From Chitinophaga pinensis (GTDB lineage: Bacteria > Bacteroidota > Bacteroidia > Flavobacteriales_D > Crocinitomicaceae), in contig CAMDNE010000015.1 of assembly GCA_945902745.1 (NCBI GenBank), positions 1 through 64,000 on the forward strand: a stretch of DNA of 64,000 nucleotides, written 5' to 3'. The translations under genes and the position numbers were made by a program. Position 1 is the first letter of the stretch, and every line of letters starts with the position of its first letter. Positions 25,901-34,067 of the stretch are shown piece by piece. Under the pieces are notes generated by a model. The model made no database searches, was not told the origin of the DNA, and saw nothing but the letters and a program-made list of their open reading frames with translations.

Positions 25901-27196
25901 AACCCATAGAATTGAGTTATGAATGAATAGCAGGGTTATTTTTTTGTTTTTTAATTCAGGAAAATAATTGCCCTTAAGTTCTTTCGTTTGCGTGTCATAT
26001 ATTTTTATACCGTTGGTTGTTCCAAGAAACAATTGTTTCTCATATTGAACAACACAATTGGTTCTGAACTTATATTCCTTGAATTCGGAATCGGATGAAT
26101 ATATATTAGCAATATTCGTTTTTTCCTCCATTGTACTAATCAAGTTTTCTCCTCCTTGTGATTTGAAAATACAATTGATGTACGATGAATTATAAACAGG
26201 ACTTAATACAACTTTTGTGAAAGGCTCTAATGATATTTTATATAATCCTTTGTATGATGAGCTAATCCAGAAATCACCATTTCTATCAATAATGATGTCC
26301 TTACAAACTTCTAAAGGATATTCATAATTATGCGCTATTTGGGTATAAAAATTTTTTGTTGAATGAAAGATTTCATTTGTCGAAGTTATAAATGCACTCT
26401 TTTTATTTAGTCGATTTCCATATAAAGCAATTATTTCTTGTCCGAATGAAAGCGAAGATATTGGTGCGTTTAAATCTAATTTAAAGAGTTCATCTTGATC
26501 AGTTAAAATAACTTTTAACTCTTTTGACATCGTTCCATCGTATAACAATATTTCATTGCCTTGAACGAAACCAAATTTAATAAAATCTGTTTTAGATAAA
26601 GGCAAATTTAGCCAAGTTGACAACGGAATTAGTTTAGAATTTTTATGTGAATAATGAAAATTTCCTAAAGAACTTAAAATGACACAACCGTTTTTTAAAG
26701 AAATTATATTCGTTATAATTAACTGTTTTCCACTGTTTTTAAACGAATGTATTTGAATGAGTTTTGACTCTTGCACACGGAATATTCCTTTCGATGCAAT
26801 AATTAATAGGGTGGTGTCGGTTTTAATGATTTTTAGAAAATCCCCTGTTTTAGCAGTTGACGCAAGAATTTGTTTGAATGAATTATTCGAGAACGTGTAA
26901 AGTCCTTTATATTGAGACGTGAAAAATAAATCATTTTTATCCGCTATGATTGATGATATGTGATGGTTGTTTTCGACTTGATTTGAATGATGTTCTTGAA
27001 AATTGTATCCATTATATGACATCAAACCTGCGCCATCTGTCCCAAGCCAAATAGTGCCATCTTGAGATTGTGCAAGGCTTAAAATACTAGAGATTGGCAA
27101 TCCATCCTTGTGACTGAAATTTTTGAATGTATAAAGTTGCGCAATTGAAAAATTGCAGAGGAAAAGTGTTACAAATAAATAAAATAGGTGTTTCAA
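22916..27196 (-). CDS. Large sensor: beta-propeller, membrane block, two PAS domains, SpoIIE phosphatase
   Basis: The 1426-residue protein has a signal peptide (ending near SIAQ). A long periplasmic part of two-component-regulator propeller repeats follows (about 20-640, with recurring DGTIWLGTDGAGL-like and GNFWISS-like units), then a Y_Y_Y-type beta domain (about 645-725). A membrane helix near 729-750 and a further block of six or seven helices (about 770-930) come next, then two PAS-like domains (about 930-1040 and 1050-1175) and a C-terminal SpoIIE phosphatase (about 1185-1426, with DCTGHGVPGSFMTLLG). It lacks a histidine kinase domain. It probably senses a periplasmic ligand and controls protein phosphorylation. 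It precedes the sigma-crtI operon on the same strand by 78 bp, but a functional link is not shown. Confidence 0.85.
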   Translation of the reverse strand: MKHLFYLFVTLFLCNFSIAQLYTFKNFSHKDGLPISSILSLAQSQDGTIWLGTDGAGLMSYNGYNFQEHHSNQVENNHHISSIIADKNDLFFTSQYKGLYTFSNNSFKQILASTAKTGDFLKIIKTDTTLLIIASKGIFRVQESKLIQIHSFKNSGKQLIITNIISLKNGCVILSSLGNFHYSHKNSKLIPLSTWLNLPLSKTDFIKFGFVQGNEILLYDGTMSKELKVILTDQDELFKLDLNAPISSLSFGQEIIALYGNRLNKKSAFITSTNEIFHSTKNFYTQIAHNYEYPLEVCKDIIIDRNGDFWISSSYKGLYKISLEPFTKVVLSPVYNSSYINCIFKSQGGENLISTMEEKTNIANIYSSDSEFKEYKFRTNCVVQYEKQLFLGTTNGIKIYDTQTKELKGNYFPELKNKKITLLFIHNSILWVGVAGEGLMKFNLNQNFKNQKIDFNPIIYSHVYSAQVTENGKYIYFGTNNGLIVHNLQKNKFDHIKTPKSIGSYIGNSIKDIYGNIWFTGEKGLIGFLKSGEHVVLDKKEIFASTLFYTINSDQFGNLIIGTNKGINIINLNEYGIVLNYRWFAGNSGFPGYETHMRSQFQDNNSIFVGTIEGLFLINTAVLRNISTPSKPNIKLIGSELSSKKNNSFHFNFLVINPKIKNIEYSYRIIGKDSEWTDFNSENEIFINDLPNGDYTLEVKSTYDRITFSEIGRYPIAVQIPIWKSRWFVFFLLVLLVVVNIFLIKKNRSFSTGNVFETKETSLTFTITPNILLFGFIADVSIHLLCPLIDTSIESNLSLTLASGFIMLSLYLISLTAKKHDQVNIYNYILITGFIITMSHNLIDVFTTSLHPFFIIAIVLINSLSPYIFEKVRIVIVYSLIFLLICILISIQLDGTVYNKILFLIAVFFAAFFAIIATYLRYDALEKLLFISGVINKGDVPTIAFNSEGKMTYVSENISNTIPVSNTELIGQHISFLNTFVPEEGSFRKVDLTKDFEDGQKYLVPMLSELKEINWMEWSCKVFTENVKVIIGQNVTDRLEIETSYELLVQNAEDLIYQCDINGNFSFLNDRCFEKLEYLKEELMHQNSMSFIPEEYVNDVQSFYKNHFDKRKETSYLEFPFKTKNGTIIWMGQYVTTLYKPGEKKIVTGFLALARDITLKREQQEIIKQQRDDITSSIKYAQKIQVNLLPKRDNFNKSFKESCIYYKPKDIVSGDFYWLERIDNLTIVALADCTGHGVPGSFMTLLGINLLNNIVLEQRNFNPGSILNQLDEKLIQALPREFEEGNMNDGMEITICVFNHKTNELSFACAGSRFLLYESNLFTMLKGDTKHIGDMPIPEFIGFTTHYIKFNANASLFLITDGFQDQFGGEKDKKYSFRRMLEMFESNIRLPLSEQELIIQSEFKSWKGDAEQTDDVTILILRNLIS

Positions 27197-27248
27197 TTTT
27201 TAATTTAGTTTGACCATTGCCAAAATAATTAAAATAATTGATTTTCTA

Positions 27249-28397
27249 TTAGCGTGTGATGACTTTGATGCCTGATTTCACATTGTGTGCTAATTGCTTT
27301 ACTTCATCTAATGATTTTCCAGCAATTGTAACATGTCCCATTTTTCTATAAGGTTTGGTAGTTGCTTTCCCATAAATATGGGGATGTACACCAGGAAAGG
27401 CCATGAACTTCTCTAAACCTTCATAGTAAACTGGCCCTTCGAATCCCTTTTCTCCCAACAAATTAATCATTGCTCCCGCTTGAATAATTTGAGTCGAACC
27501 TAACGGTAAATTTAAAACAGCTCGCAAATGTTGCTCAAATTGAGAAGTTACATTGCATTCTATTGTGTGGTGACCACTGTTGTGAGGTCGAGGAGCAATT
27601 TCATTAACTAATAATTCGCCTTCAGCAGTTAAAAATAATTCAACTGCAAGAATTCCTACCATTCCCAATTTCTTTATTACATCCTTGGCAAGTTCAGTGG
27701 CTTTTTGTTCAATTTCAGATGAAATGTCTGCTGGCGCGAAAAGAAATTCAACCAAATTTGCTTCTTCACTAAATTCACATTCAACTGCTGGATATGATTT
27801 TATTTCTCCTTGCTCATTTCTCGCAACGATGATAGATAGTTCCTTTGCAAAAGGAATCATTTTCTCCAAAATTGAAGGACCTGTAAAGGCTTTTTCAAAA
27901 TCAGTGACAGTCCGTAATGCTTGAACCCCTTTTCCATCATAACCACCTGTAGTTAGTTTTTGCATACAAGGTAACATATCTAGATGATCTGCAAGTTCTG
28001 CTGAAGATCCAAGAAAACAAAAATCTGCAGTCGGAATGTCATTATCTAAATAAAATTGTTTTTGAATCCCTTTATCTTTAATGATTTTCAATACGCTTGG
28101 TTGTGGAAATACTTTTTTACCAAGTTTCTCTAAAGCTTCAAGCGCATCTATATTAACGTTTTCAATCTCAACAGTTAGCGTGTCTTTATCTAATCCAAAT
28201 TGATATAACGCATCATAATCTGTAATAGATCCTAACGTAAAAGAATGTGCAATATCTTTACATGGAGCATTAATATCTGAATCTAATACATGCACATGTA
28301 CATTGAAATTAATTGCTTCTTGAATAAACATCCGGCCTAATTGACCTCCACCAACCATCCCTAAACGGGCAGTATTACCATACCAGAACTTTTGCAT
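27249..28397 (-). CDS. purK: 5-(carboxyamino)imidazole ribonucleotide synthase PurK
   Basis: The 382-residue ATP-grasp protein begins with the PurK signature LGMVGGGQLGRMFIQEA (about residues 12-28) and has the central TGGYDGKGV ATP-binding loop and the NEIAPRPHNSGHHTIE motif near residue 270. It uses ATP and bicarbonate to make N5-CAIR from AIR in purine synthesis. It is divergent from hpt. No purE is next to it. The C-terminal domain is complete. Confidence 0.95.
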   Translation of the reverse strand: MQKFWYGNTARLGMVGGGQLGRMFIQEAINFNVHVHVLDSDINAPCKDIAHSFTLGSITDYDALYQFGLDKDTLTVEIENVNIDALEALEKLGKKVFPQPSVLKIIKDKGIQKQFYLDNDIPTADFCFLGSSAELADHLDMLPCMQKLTTGGYDGKGVQALRTVTDFEKAFTGPSILEKMIPFAKELSIIVARNEQGEIKSYPAVECEFSEEANLVEFLFAPADISSEIEQKATELAKDVIKKLGMVGILAVELFLTAEGELLVNEIAPRPHNSGHHTIECNVTSQFEQHLRAVLNLPLGSTQIIQAGAMINLLGEKGFEGPVYYEGLEKFMAFPGVHPHIYGKATTKPYRKMGHVTIAGKSLDEVKQLAHNVKSGIKVITR

Positions 28398-28401
28398 GGG
28401 A

Positions 28402-28409
28402 CAAAGATA
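28402..28409 (-). promoter_or_regulatory. Candidate -7 element of purK
   Basis: The minus strand reads TATCTTTG, a match to TAnnTTTG, ending 5 nt before the purK ATG. If used, transcription would start at about the first codon, giving a nearly leaderless mRNA. No clear -33 element was found. Confidence 0.35.
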
Positions 28410-28476
28410 GCAGGGATTTTTTGAGTGGTTGATAAGTTTTAGAATAAAAATTGAAGTTATTTTTTTAATTAAATAG

Positions 28477-28484
28477 TACCTTTG
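28477..28484 (+). promoter_or_regulatory. Candidate promoter of hpt-adk
   Basis: TACCTTTG matches TAnnTTTG and has a TTG at 28451-28453 placed 23 nt upstream, within the usual -33 spacing. It ends 21 nt before the hpt start codon. Confidence 0.5.
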
Positions 28485-28505
28485 CTATTCACAAAACACG
28501 AATAG

Positions 28506-29039
28506 GTGATTCAATTAAACGATAAGTCATTCGATGTGTTTATTCAGGAAAAGGAAATTTTGAAAGAAATTTCTGATTTGGCAAATAGAATAAATACTGA
28601 TTATAAAGGGCAAGAAGTAACTTTCATTGCAATTTTAAACGGTGCGTTTATGTTTGCTGCGGATTTGTTAAAATCAATTACCATTCCTTGTGAGATATCT
28701 TTTGTTAAAGTCAGTTCATATCATGGCACTACCTCAACAGGCAGAGTTGATGAATTAATTGGTTTGAATACCGATTTAGAAAATAAGCATGTTATTATTT
28801 TAGAAGACATTGTCGATACTGGTATTACAATTGACAAAATCATTACATTGTTAGGCTCAGAAAGTTTGAAATCAGTAAAAGTGTGCACATTACTATACAA
28901 ACCGGCTTCATTTTTAGGAAAGAAAGCTCCAGATTATGTTGGATTTTCAATTCCTAATGCATTTGTTGTAGGTTATGGTTTAGATTATGATGAAAAAGGA
29001 AGAAATTTACGTGAAATATATCAATTAAAAGAGGATTAA
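28506..29039 (+). CDS. hpt: Hypoxanthine phosphoribosyltransferase
   Basis: The 177-residue type I phosphoribosyltransferase has the PRPP-binding loop VIILEDIVDTGITIDKI (about residues 97-113) and the family's flexible-loop SSYHGTTSTGR segment (about 72-82). It salvages hypoxanthine and guanine to IMP and GMP. The start is GTG at 28506, since no ATG precedes a complete N-terminus. It lies 18 bp before adk and shares its promoter and terminator. Confidence 0.94.
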   Translation: MIQLNDKSFDVFIQEKEILKEISDLANRINTDYKGQEVTFIAILNGAFMFAADLLKSITIPCEISFVKVSSYHGTTSTGRVDELIGLNTDLENKHVIILEDIVDTGITIDKIITLLGSESLKSVKVCTLLYKPASFLGKKAPDYVGFSIPNAFVVGYGLDYDEKGRNLREIYQLKED

Positions 29040-29057
29040 CCTCATTCAAAAAGTAGT

Positions 29058-29630
29058 ATGTTGAATATTGTTTTATTTGGACCTCCAGGAGCAGGTAAAG
29101 GAACTCAGTCAGAGAGATTGATTGAAAAATATGGACTTATACATCTTTCAACCGGTGATGTATTTAGAGCAAATATTAAAGGTGAAACAGAACTGGGAAC
29201 ATTGGCAAAAAGCTACATGGATAAAGGTCAATTAGTTCCAGATGAAGTCACAATTAATATGCTTCGGTCTGAAGTATTGAATCACAAAGATGCTAAAGGT
29301 TTCATTTTTGACGGATTTCCAAGAACAAATGCACAAGCTGAAGCATTGGATTCTTTTTTGAAATCAATTGACACAAAAATTAGTGTTATGCTCGCTCTTG
29401 AAGTGGAAGAAGTTGAATTGAGAGAACGATTGAAAAAACGAGCTGAAGTTAGCGGCAGAGTTGATGATGCTAATCCTGAAGTTATTCAAAACAGAATCAA
29501 TGTTTATAACAAAGAAACTGCACCGGTTAAAACTTTTTATCAAAATCAAGGTAAATTTACTGCTGTGAATGGAATTGGTTCTATTGATGATATTACGCAA
29601 CGTCTGTTTCAAGAAATTAATAATTTATAA
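29058..29630 (+). CDS. adk: Adenylate kinase
   Basis: The 190-residue protein has the P-loop GPPGAGKGT (residues 8-16), the STGDVFRANI and FDGFPRTNAQ motifs, and a short LID with RAEVSGRVDD. The zinc cysteines of long LID forms are absent, as in short bacterial adenylate kinases. It interconverts ATP and AMP with two ADP. It forms an operon with hpt that ends at an intrinsic terminator 24 nt downstream. Confidence 0.96.
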   Translation: MLNIVLFGPPGAGKGTQSERLIEKYGLIHLSTGDVFRANIKGETELGTLAKSYMDKGQLVPDEVTINMLRSEVLNHKDAKGFIFDGFPRTNAQAEALDSFLKSIDTKISVMLALEVEEVELRERLKKRAEVSGRVDDANPEVIQNRINVYNKETAPVKTFYQNQGKFTAVNGIGSIDDITQRLFQEINNL

Positions 29631-29653
29631 TAGCATAAACTCAATTTTATTGA

Positions 29654-29685
29654 AATGCCATCCTGATATCAGGTTGGCATTTTTT
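29654..29685 (+). terminator. Intrinsic terminator of hpt-adk
   Basis: AATGCCA and CCTGAT pair with ATCAGG and TGGCATT, with one T/T mismatch and almost no loop beyond the CCTGATATCAGG core. A run of T follows the stem. It is 23 nt after the adk stop codon, and the T-tract is on the plus strand. Confidence 0.85.
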
Positions 29686-29706
29686 AGTTTATTGATTGAA
29701 TAATCC

Positions 29707-29714
29707 TACCTTTG
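29707..29714 (+). promoter_or_regulatory. Candidate -7 element of obg
   Basis: TACCTTTG, identical to the hpt element, lies between the adk terminator and the obg ATG at 29729. Only 14 nt separate them, so the 5' leader would be very short. A well-spaced -33 element is not evident. Confidence 0.4.
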
Positions 29715-29728
29715 TAAAAAATCCCTTT

Positions 29729-30721
29729 ATGGCTTCTGATAATTTTGTTGATTACGTAAAAATTCACTGTACTTCTGGAAATGGAGGAGCGGGTTCGACG
29801 CATTTTCGTCGTGAAAAGTATATTACAAAAGGAGGTCCTGATGGTGGCGATGGTGGCCGTGGTGGACATATTATTGTTCGAGGAAACAAACAACTTTGGA
29901 CCCTGCTGCACTTGAAATTCAAAAAACACATCAAAGCTGGTCATGGTGGTCATGGTTCAGGTAATCTACAAACTGGTGGACAAGGTCAAGATCAATACAT
30001 TGATGTTCCTTTAGGAACAATCGCTAGAGATTTAGAAACTGGAGAAGAGTTATTTGAAATAACTGAAGAAGGAGAGGAACGAATTTTACAACCTGGTGGA
30101 CGTGGGGGTTTAGGAAACAATCAATTCAAATCGCCTACCAACCAAACACCCCGTTTTGCACAACCAGGGGAAGAATCTAAAGAAGGCTGGAAAATTCTTG
30201 AATTAAAAGTATTGGCTGATGTTGGTTTAGTAGGTTTCCCAAATGCTGGAAAAAGTACATTACTATCTGTTGTAAGTGCTGCGAAACCTGAAATTGCAAA
30301 TTATCCGTTTACAACATTACGACCAAATCTTGGAATTGTAAATTATAGAGATTACCGTTCATTCATAATGGCTGATATTCCAGGAATAATCGAAGGAGCT
30401 TCGCAAGGAAAAGGTCTTGGTTTGAGATTCTTAAGACATATTGAAAGAAATTCTTTATTACTGTTCATGGTTCCATGCGACTCTGATGATATTCACAAAG
30501 AATACAAGATATTGTTGAATGAATTGAAGCAATATAATCCAGAATTAATGCATAAAGATCGAATTTTGGCTATTACAAAATCGGATATGATTGATGATGA
30601 ATTAATGGCTGCACTTAAAAAAGATCTACCGAAAATCCCGTATATTTTTATATCTTCTGTAGCTCAACAGGGCTTAACAGAGTTAAAGGATATGATTTGG
30701 GAACGCCTAAACAATGATTGA
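29729..30721 (+). CDS. obg: Obg-family GTPase (ObgE/CgtA)
   Basis: The protein has 330 residues from the ATG at 29729. An in-frame TTG 33 nt earlier overlaps the promoter-like element and is rejected. It has the glycine-rich Obg domain (about residues 3-158, with [14 protein letters not shown] and [16 protein letters not shown]) and a G domain with G1 GFPNAGKS (169-176), [16 protein letters not shown] (G3) and TKSD (G4). Obg binds the ribosome and is needed for 50S assembly and growth. It overlaps the PAP2 gene by 8 bp. Confidence 0.96.
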   Translation: MASDNFVDYVKIHCTSGNGGAGSTHFRREKYITKGGPDGGDGGRGGHIIVRGNKQLWTLLHLKFKKHIKAGHGGHGSGNLQTGGQGQDQYIDVPLGTIARDLETGEELFEITEEGEERILQPGGRGGLGNNQFKSPTNQTPRFAQPGEESKEGWKILELKVLADVGLVGFPNAGKSTLLSVVSAAKPEIANYPFTTLRPNLGIVNYRDYRSFIMADIPGIIEGASQGKGLGLRFLRHIERNSLLLFMVPCDSDDIHKEYKILLNELKQYNPELMHKDRILAITKSDMIDDELMAALKKDLPKIPYIFISSVAQQGLTELKDMIWERLNND

Positions 30722-31301
30722 GTATTTTGAAGAAATAGACCGACATATTGTTCTTGCCATTAATAGTTGGCATTCTCCATTATTGGATGAGGTTATGTGG
30801 TGGATTTCGGCAAGAATTACTTGGATACCCTTGTATATTTTTATTTTAATTCTAGCATTCAAAAAATTAACAAGGCAAGATTTTGTCTTATTTATTCTCT
30901 TTGCCGTAATTGCTGTCATTATAACTGATTTAGTATCAGTTCATTTATTCAAAAATGTATTTTTACGGTACAGACCATCACATAATTTGCTGTTAGTAGA
31001 TCAGTTGCATTTTTATCAAATAGCTCCTGGAAATCTTTATCAAGGTGGAGAATATGGCTTTATCTCTTCACATGCAGCAAACTTTTTTGCAATTACTACG
31101 GCTTCTATATTAGTACTCAATAAAGCATATTTAAAATTAAAATTCTTGCTATTGTTCGTAGGGATAATTATCTGTTTTAGTAGAATTTATTTAGCCGTAC
31201 ATTATTTATCTGATGTATTAGTTGGCGCGGCAATTGGTTCCTTAATTGCATTTTTACTCTATAAATTTTGGTATTTAAGATTAACTTCACCTAAAAAATA
31301 A
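30714..31301 (+). CDS. PAP2-superfamily membrane phosphatase
   Basis: The 195-residue protein has about five membrane helices and the three PAP2 motifs: K-x6-RP (KNVFLRYRP), a SSHAAN active site and [16 protein letters not shown] with the catalytic His and Asp. It probably dephosphorylates lipid phosphates such as undecaprenyl diphosphate or phosphatidate on the periplasmic side. It overlaps obg by 8 bp and lies 2 bp from crcB, so the three genes are probably one transcript. Confidence 0.9.
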   Translation: MIEYFEEIDRHIVLAINSWHSPLLDEVMWWISARITWIPLYIFILILAFKKLTRQDFVLFILFAVIAVIITDLVSVHLFKNVFLRYRPSHNLLLVDQLHFYQIAPGNLYQGGEYGFISSHAANFFAITTASILVLNKAYLKLKFLLLFVGIIICFSRIYLAVHYLSDVLVGAAIGSLIAFLLYKFWYLRLTSPKK

Positions 31302-31303
31302 AG

Positions 31304-31669
31304 ATGAATTGGGTTTTAATATTTATTGGTGGAGGATTAGGAAGTCTTTTAAGATATTTGATTGGAATTGTTTCTTTAAAATTTTGGCCAACTTCTTTTC
31401 CTTTAGGAACCTTAATAACAAATTTTCTAGCTTGTTTATTATTAGGATTTATAGTTTACTGTTTGTCAGAGAAAATGAATCAATATGATTGGATCAAACC
31501 ACTTCTTTTAATTGGTTTTTGTGGCGGATTTAGCACCTTTAGTACCTTCAGTCATGAAACTGTTCAATTGATAAATTCAGGTTGTTTTACTATGGCAGGA
31601 TTAAACATTCTCCTTTCCCTTTTTACAGGAATTGCAATTATTTTTTTCTTAAGTTCTACTGTGAAATAA
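31304..31669 (+). CDS. crcB: Fluoride channel CrcB/Fluc
   Basis: The 121-residue protein has four helices and the Fluc signatures GGGLGSLLRY (about residues 9-18), the N-F-x-A-C motif and GFCGGFSTFSTFSHE (about 73-87). It exports fluoride as a dual-topology dimer. There is no fluoride riboswitch visible, because it is the third gene after obg and PAP2. Its stop is 6 bp from the stop of the convergent acyltransferase gene. Confidence 0.93.
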   Translation: MNWVLIFIGGGLGSLLRYLIGIVSLKFWPTSFPLGTLITNFLACLLLGFIVYCLSEKMNQYDWIKPLLLIGFCGGFSTFSTFSHETVQLINSGCFTMAGLNILLSLFTGIAIIFFLSSTVK

Positions 31670-31675
31670 GGTAAA

Positions 31676-32998
31676 TCAAGCAACTGGAATTTGGACATGT
31701 ATTTTATCCAATAATTCTTTTCTTTTAGATACGATTTTCGAAAGATCCATTTTTCCAATTACTCCCTTCTCTTTGAAGCGCACAAAATTGATCCACCACA
31801 TGTATGCAGCTAAGCCTAATACTCCGATCAATGCATAATAAAGAAAACCTAACCAATAACTCGGGAAAACGAAATTGTAAAACAAAAAGATGAATGGGAT
31901 ATTGATTAATCCCATAAAAATCATTCCTAAAATTAGTTTGACTGAAGCCCAAAAAACGCGTCTTTTGAATGTTTTCTCTACAAATCGTTTTACAATAAAG
32001 TATGGAATACTGCAATGTGCAAATCCAAGCAGCGCGAATGGGAAAAGGATAAATAAGTATGCTAATTCTTTTGTTCGATTAATTTTTCCATCTACACTTA
32101 ATTCATGTACGTAGTTTTCGTTCACTTTTAATTTGCGTAAAAGAGAGAAATAACGCTCCATTTCATCTTTTAATCCTTGAAGATTTTCTAATTGTTCTTC
32201 TTTTTGTTCGTTTAGCCAATTAGCAAGGTGTTTAGAATATTTCCAACGTTCAATTAAAGGAATTTTTGTGTCGCTGTGTTTAGCATTCATGCCTTTCCGC
32301 GTCAATTTCATCACGTTTTCATGAAAATTCAACCAATTCTTATCTTCGACATGTGTAATTTGCTCTTGCATCAAGGATTCAATCCTTTTTGTAAGCTCGT
32401 TAATTACTTTATTGGGATTAGCCTCGAATTGTTCCTTATAATCATTTAAACAAATTTTGTCGGATGTTGATACTAGCACGTCGCTTCGCATTTCATTAGG
32501 ATCTGAATAATTACATCCTACAGCCGCTAAATAAACTTTTTCTTTCCAATTGATAGCTTCCAAAGTGATAAACCCAATTCGAACAGCTCCTTTTTTAATT
32601 GGCTTCAATCTCCGCACGAAGACATCATCTGTAAATCCTTCTCCAAAAACTAAAAGATTTCTTCCACCCTTTAATACTTTAATACATGTCGCAAATGCCT
32701 TTTCATTTTCATTTTTTGTATTCAATCCGTCGTGTTGACGATATATAGGAAGACTATGTGCTGCCCATAATATAGGTCGTGAAATAGGAGTGAAAACGTC
32801 AGAACGGGTCATGAAAAAAAGAATCGGAGAATTGTATGATGCAACGACTAACGGATCCATGAAAGATGCGCAATGGTTGCTCACATAGATCGTTCGGCCC
32901 AAGAAACCCTTTGGTGAATTTACAGTTTTAGTGCGGGGATAAAAAAGTAAAAGAGCGTATTTCTGAACGACAAAAAGTATTGCATATAAAGGTCTCAT
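31676..32998 (-). CDS. PlsC-family phospholipid/glycerol acyltransferase
   Basis: The 440-residue protein has an N-terminal PlsC domain with the H-x4-D motif in NHCASFMDP (about residues 36-44) and the acceptor motif FGEGFTDD (about 118-125). The C-terminal half has four hydrophobic helices (about 310-420). It is longer than typical 1-acyl-glycerol-3-phosphate acyltransferases (about 240 residues), a form seen in Bacteroidota. It probably acylates a lysophospholipid or other lipid in the inner membrane; the exact acceptor is unknown. It lies 17 bp downstream of the PorP/SprF gene. Confidence 0.85.
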   Translation of the reverse strand: MRPLYAILFVVQKYALLLFYPRTKTVNSPKGFLGRTIYVSNHCASFMDPLVVASYNSPILFFMTRSDVFTPISRPILWAAHSLPIYRQHDGLNTKNENEKAFATCIKVLKGGRNLLVFGEGFTDDVFVRRLKPIKKGAVRIGFITLEAINWKEKVYLAAVGCNYSDPNEMRSDVLVSTSDKICLNDYKEQFEANPNKVINELTKRIESLMQEQITHVEDKNWLNFHENVMKLTRKGMNAKHSDTKIPLIERWKYSKHLANWLNEQKEEQLENLQGLKDEMERYFSLLRKLKVNENYVHELSVDGKINRTKELAYLFILFPFALLGFAHCSIPYFIVKRFVEKTFKRRVFWASVKLILGMIFMGLINIPFIFLFYNFVFPSYWLGFLYYALIGVLGLAAYMWWINFVRFKEKGVIGKMDLSKIVSKRKELLDKIHVQIPVA

Positions 32999-33015
32999 AA
33001 GTAGGAATAAATAGG

Positions 33016-34056
33016 TTAAAGTTTTTCTGATGATTTAGACTTGTCCTTTAATTCTTTATCTACATTTCTATTTTTTCCTAAATAATATCCCAATTGAATT
33101 TCGTGTGTTGAATTACCAGCTGTTCTAATTTTTCCAACCGACTGTTCAAATGCATAACTAACATATAGATTCTTAATTAAGTTTGTTCCAACTTGAAAAA
33201 TCAAACTGTTTGAAGTTCGAAATTGAACGCCTAACCAACTGCTGTTTTTATATAAAAAACGGGTTCCTAAATCCATAGAAATTGGACTATTGCTAGTCAT
33301 TTTCACTACAACAGATGGTTCAATAGATAAATCTGAAGTTGCTTCGAATTTATATTTTGTTATCATGAAAAAGTGTCTGTTAAAATTATTAGTTGTCACT
33401 ATTTGGTTTAATTCAACTTTGTTATTCAAAATTTGCGTTCCGCTGATACCAAAAAACAATTTCTTTCCATAAACCACTAAACCAGCCTGTGCATCCCCTA
33501 AATTTTGTGTAGCTGTATTACCTTGGAATTGGTCATAGGTATTGTCATTCGATTGGTTTAATATCACTTTTGTATCATTGATTCTGAAATTACTGTATCC
33601 CAAACCAATACCAAGACCAAAATTCAATTTTTTAGTCAAAGGCATGTGATAAGCATAACTCCCTTGAATAGATGTTTTTGAGAATGGACCAATTGCATCA
33701 TTCCAAATTTTCCCACCAATAATATGCTTGCGTTTTGCTGTGGTGATTTCAGGATTTTTGAATAATTTATCATTTTTAACATTGAATTCACTCAATGCAT
33801 TTCCGCCATTTCTTTTAATTCCAATTTGACTATTTCCAGAAATTAATACTGTTTTAGGGCCACCATCATATCCAATCCATTGCATGCGTGTTGATGCTTC
33901 AAAATGCATTACATCAGTCAATCCACCTGCTGCTGGATTTAATAAATAGGGATTGTTCACGGCGTTAGCAAATTGATATTCTTGCTGACCTCTAGAAATA
34001 AAAACTATCAAACAATTTATGATAATCAGGCTTGTAAATTTCATACTATATCTCAT
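33016..34056 (-). CDS. PorP/SprF-family type IX secretion outer-membrane protein
   Basis: The 346-residue protein begins with a signal peptide ending in SRG, followed by the family signature QQEYQFANAVNNPYLLNPAAGG (about residues 24-45). The rest is alternating hydrophobic strands typical of the PorP/SprF outer-membrane barrel. Members help a specific T9SS substrate reach the cell surface. It is placed 11 bp downstream of the gene for a 1373-residue T9SS type B protein on the same strand, which is the usual substrate-partner pairing in Bacteroidota. Confidence 0.92.
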   Translation of the reverse strand: MRYSMKFTSLIIINCLIVFISRGQQEYQFANAVNNPYLLNPAAGGLTDVMHFEASTRMQWIGYDGGPKTVLISGNSQIGIKRNGGNALSEFNVKNDKLFKNPEITTAKRKHIIGGKIWNDAIGPFSKTSIQGSYAYHMPLTKKLNFGLGIGLGYSNFRINDTKVILNQSNDNTYDQFQGNTATQNLGDAQAGLVVYGKKLFFGISGTQILNNKVELNQIVTTNNFNRHFFMITKYKFEATSDLSIEPSVVVKMTSNSPISMDLGTRFLYKNSSWLGVQFRTSNSLIFQVGTNLIKNLYVSYAFEQSVGKIRTAGNSTHEIQLGYYLGKNRNVDKELKDKSKSSEKL

Positions 34057-34067
34057 CCTGTTATATA

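Noticed and set aside
31304-31669. Fluoride riboswitch for crcB
   Set aside because: The gene starts 2 bp after the PAP2 gene, leaving no room for a leader RNA.
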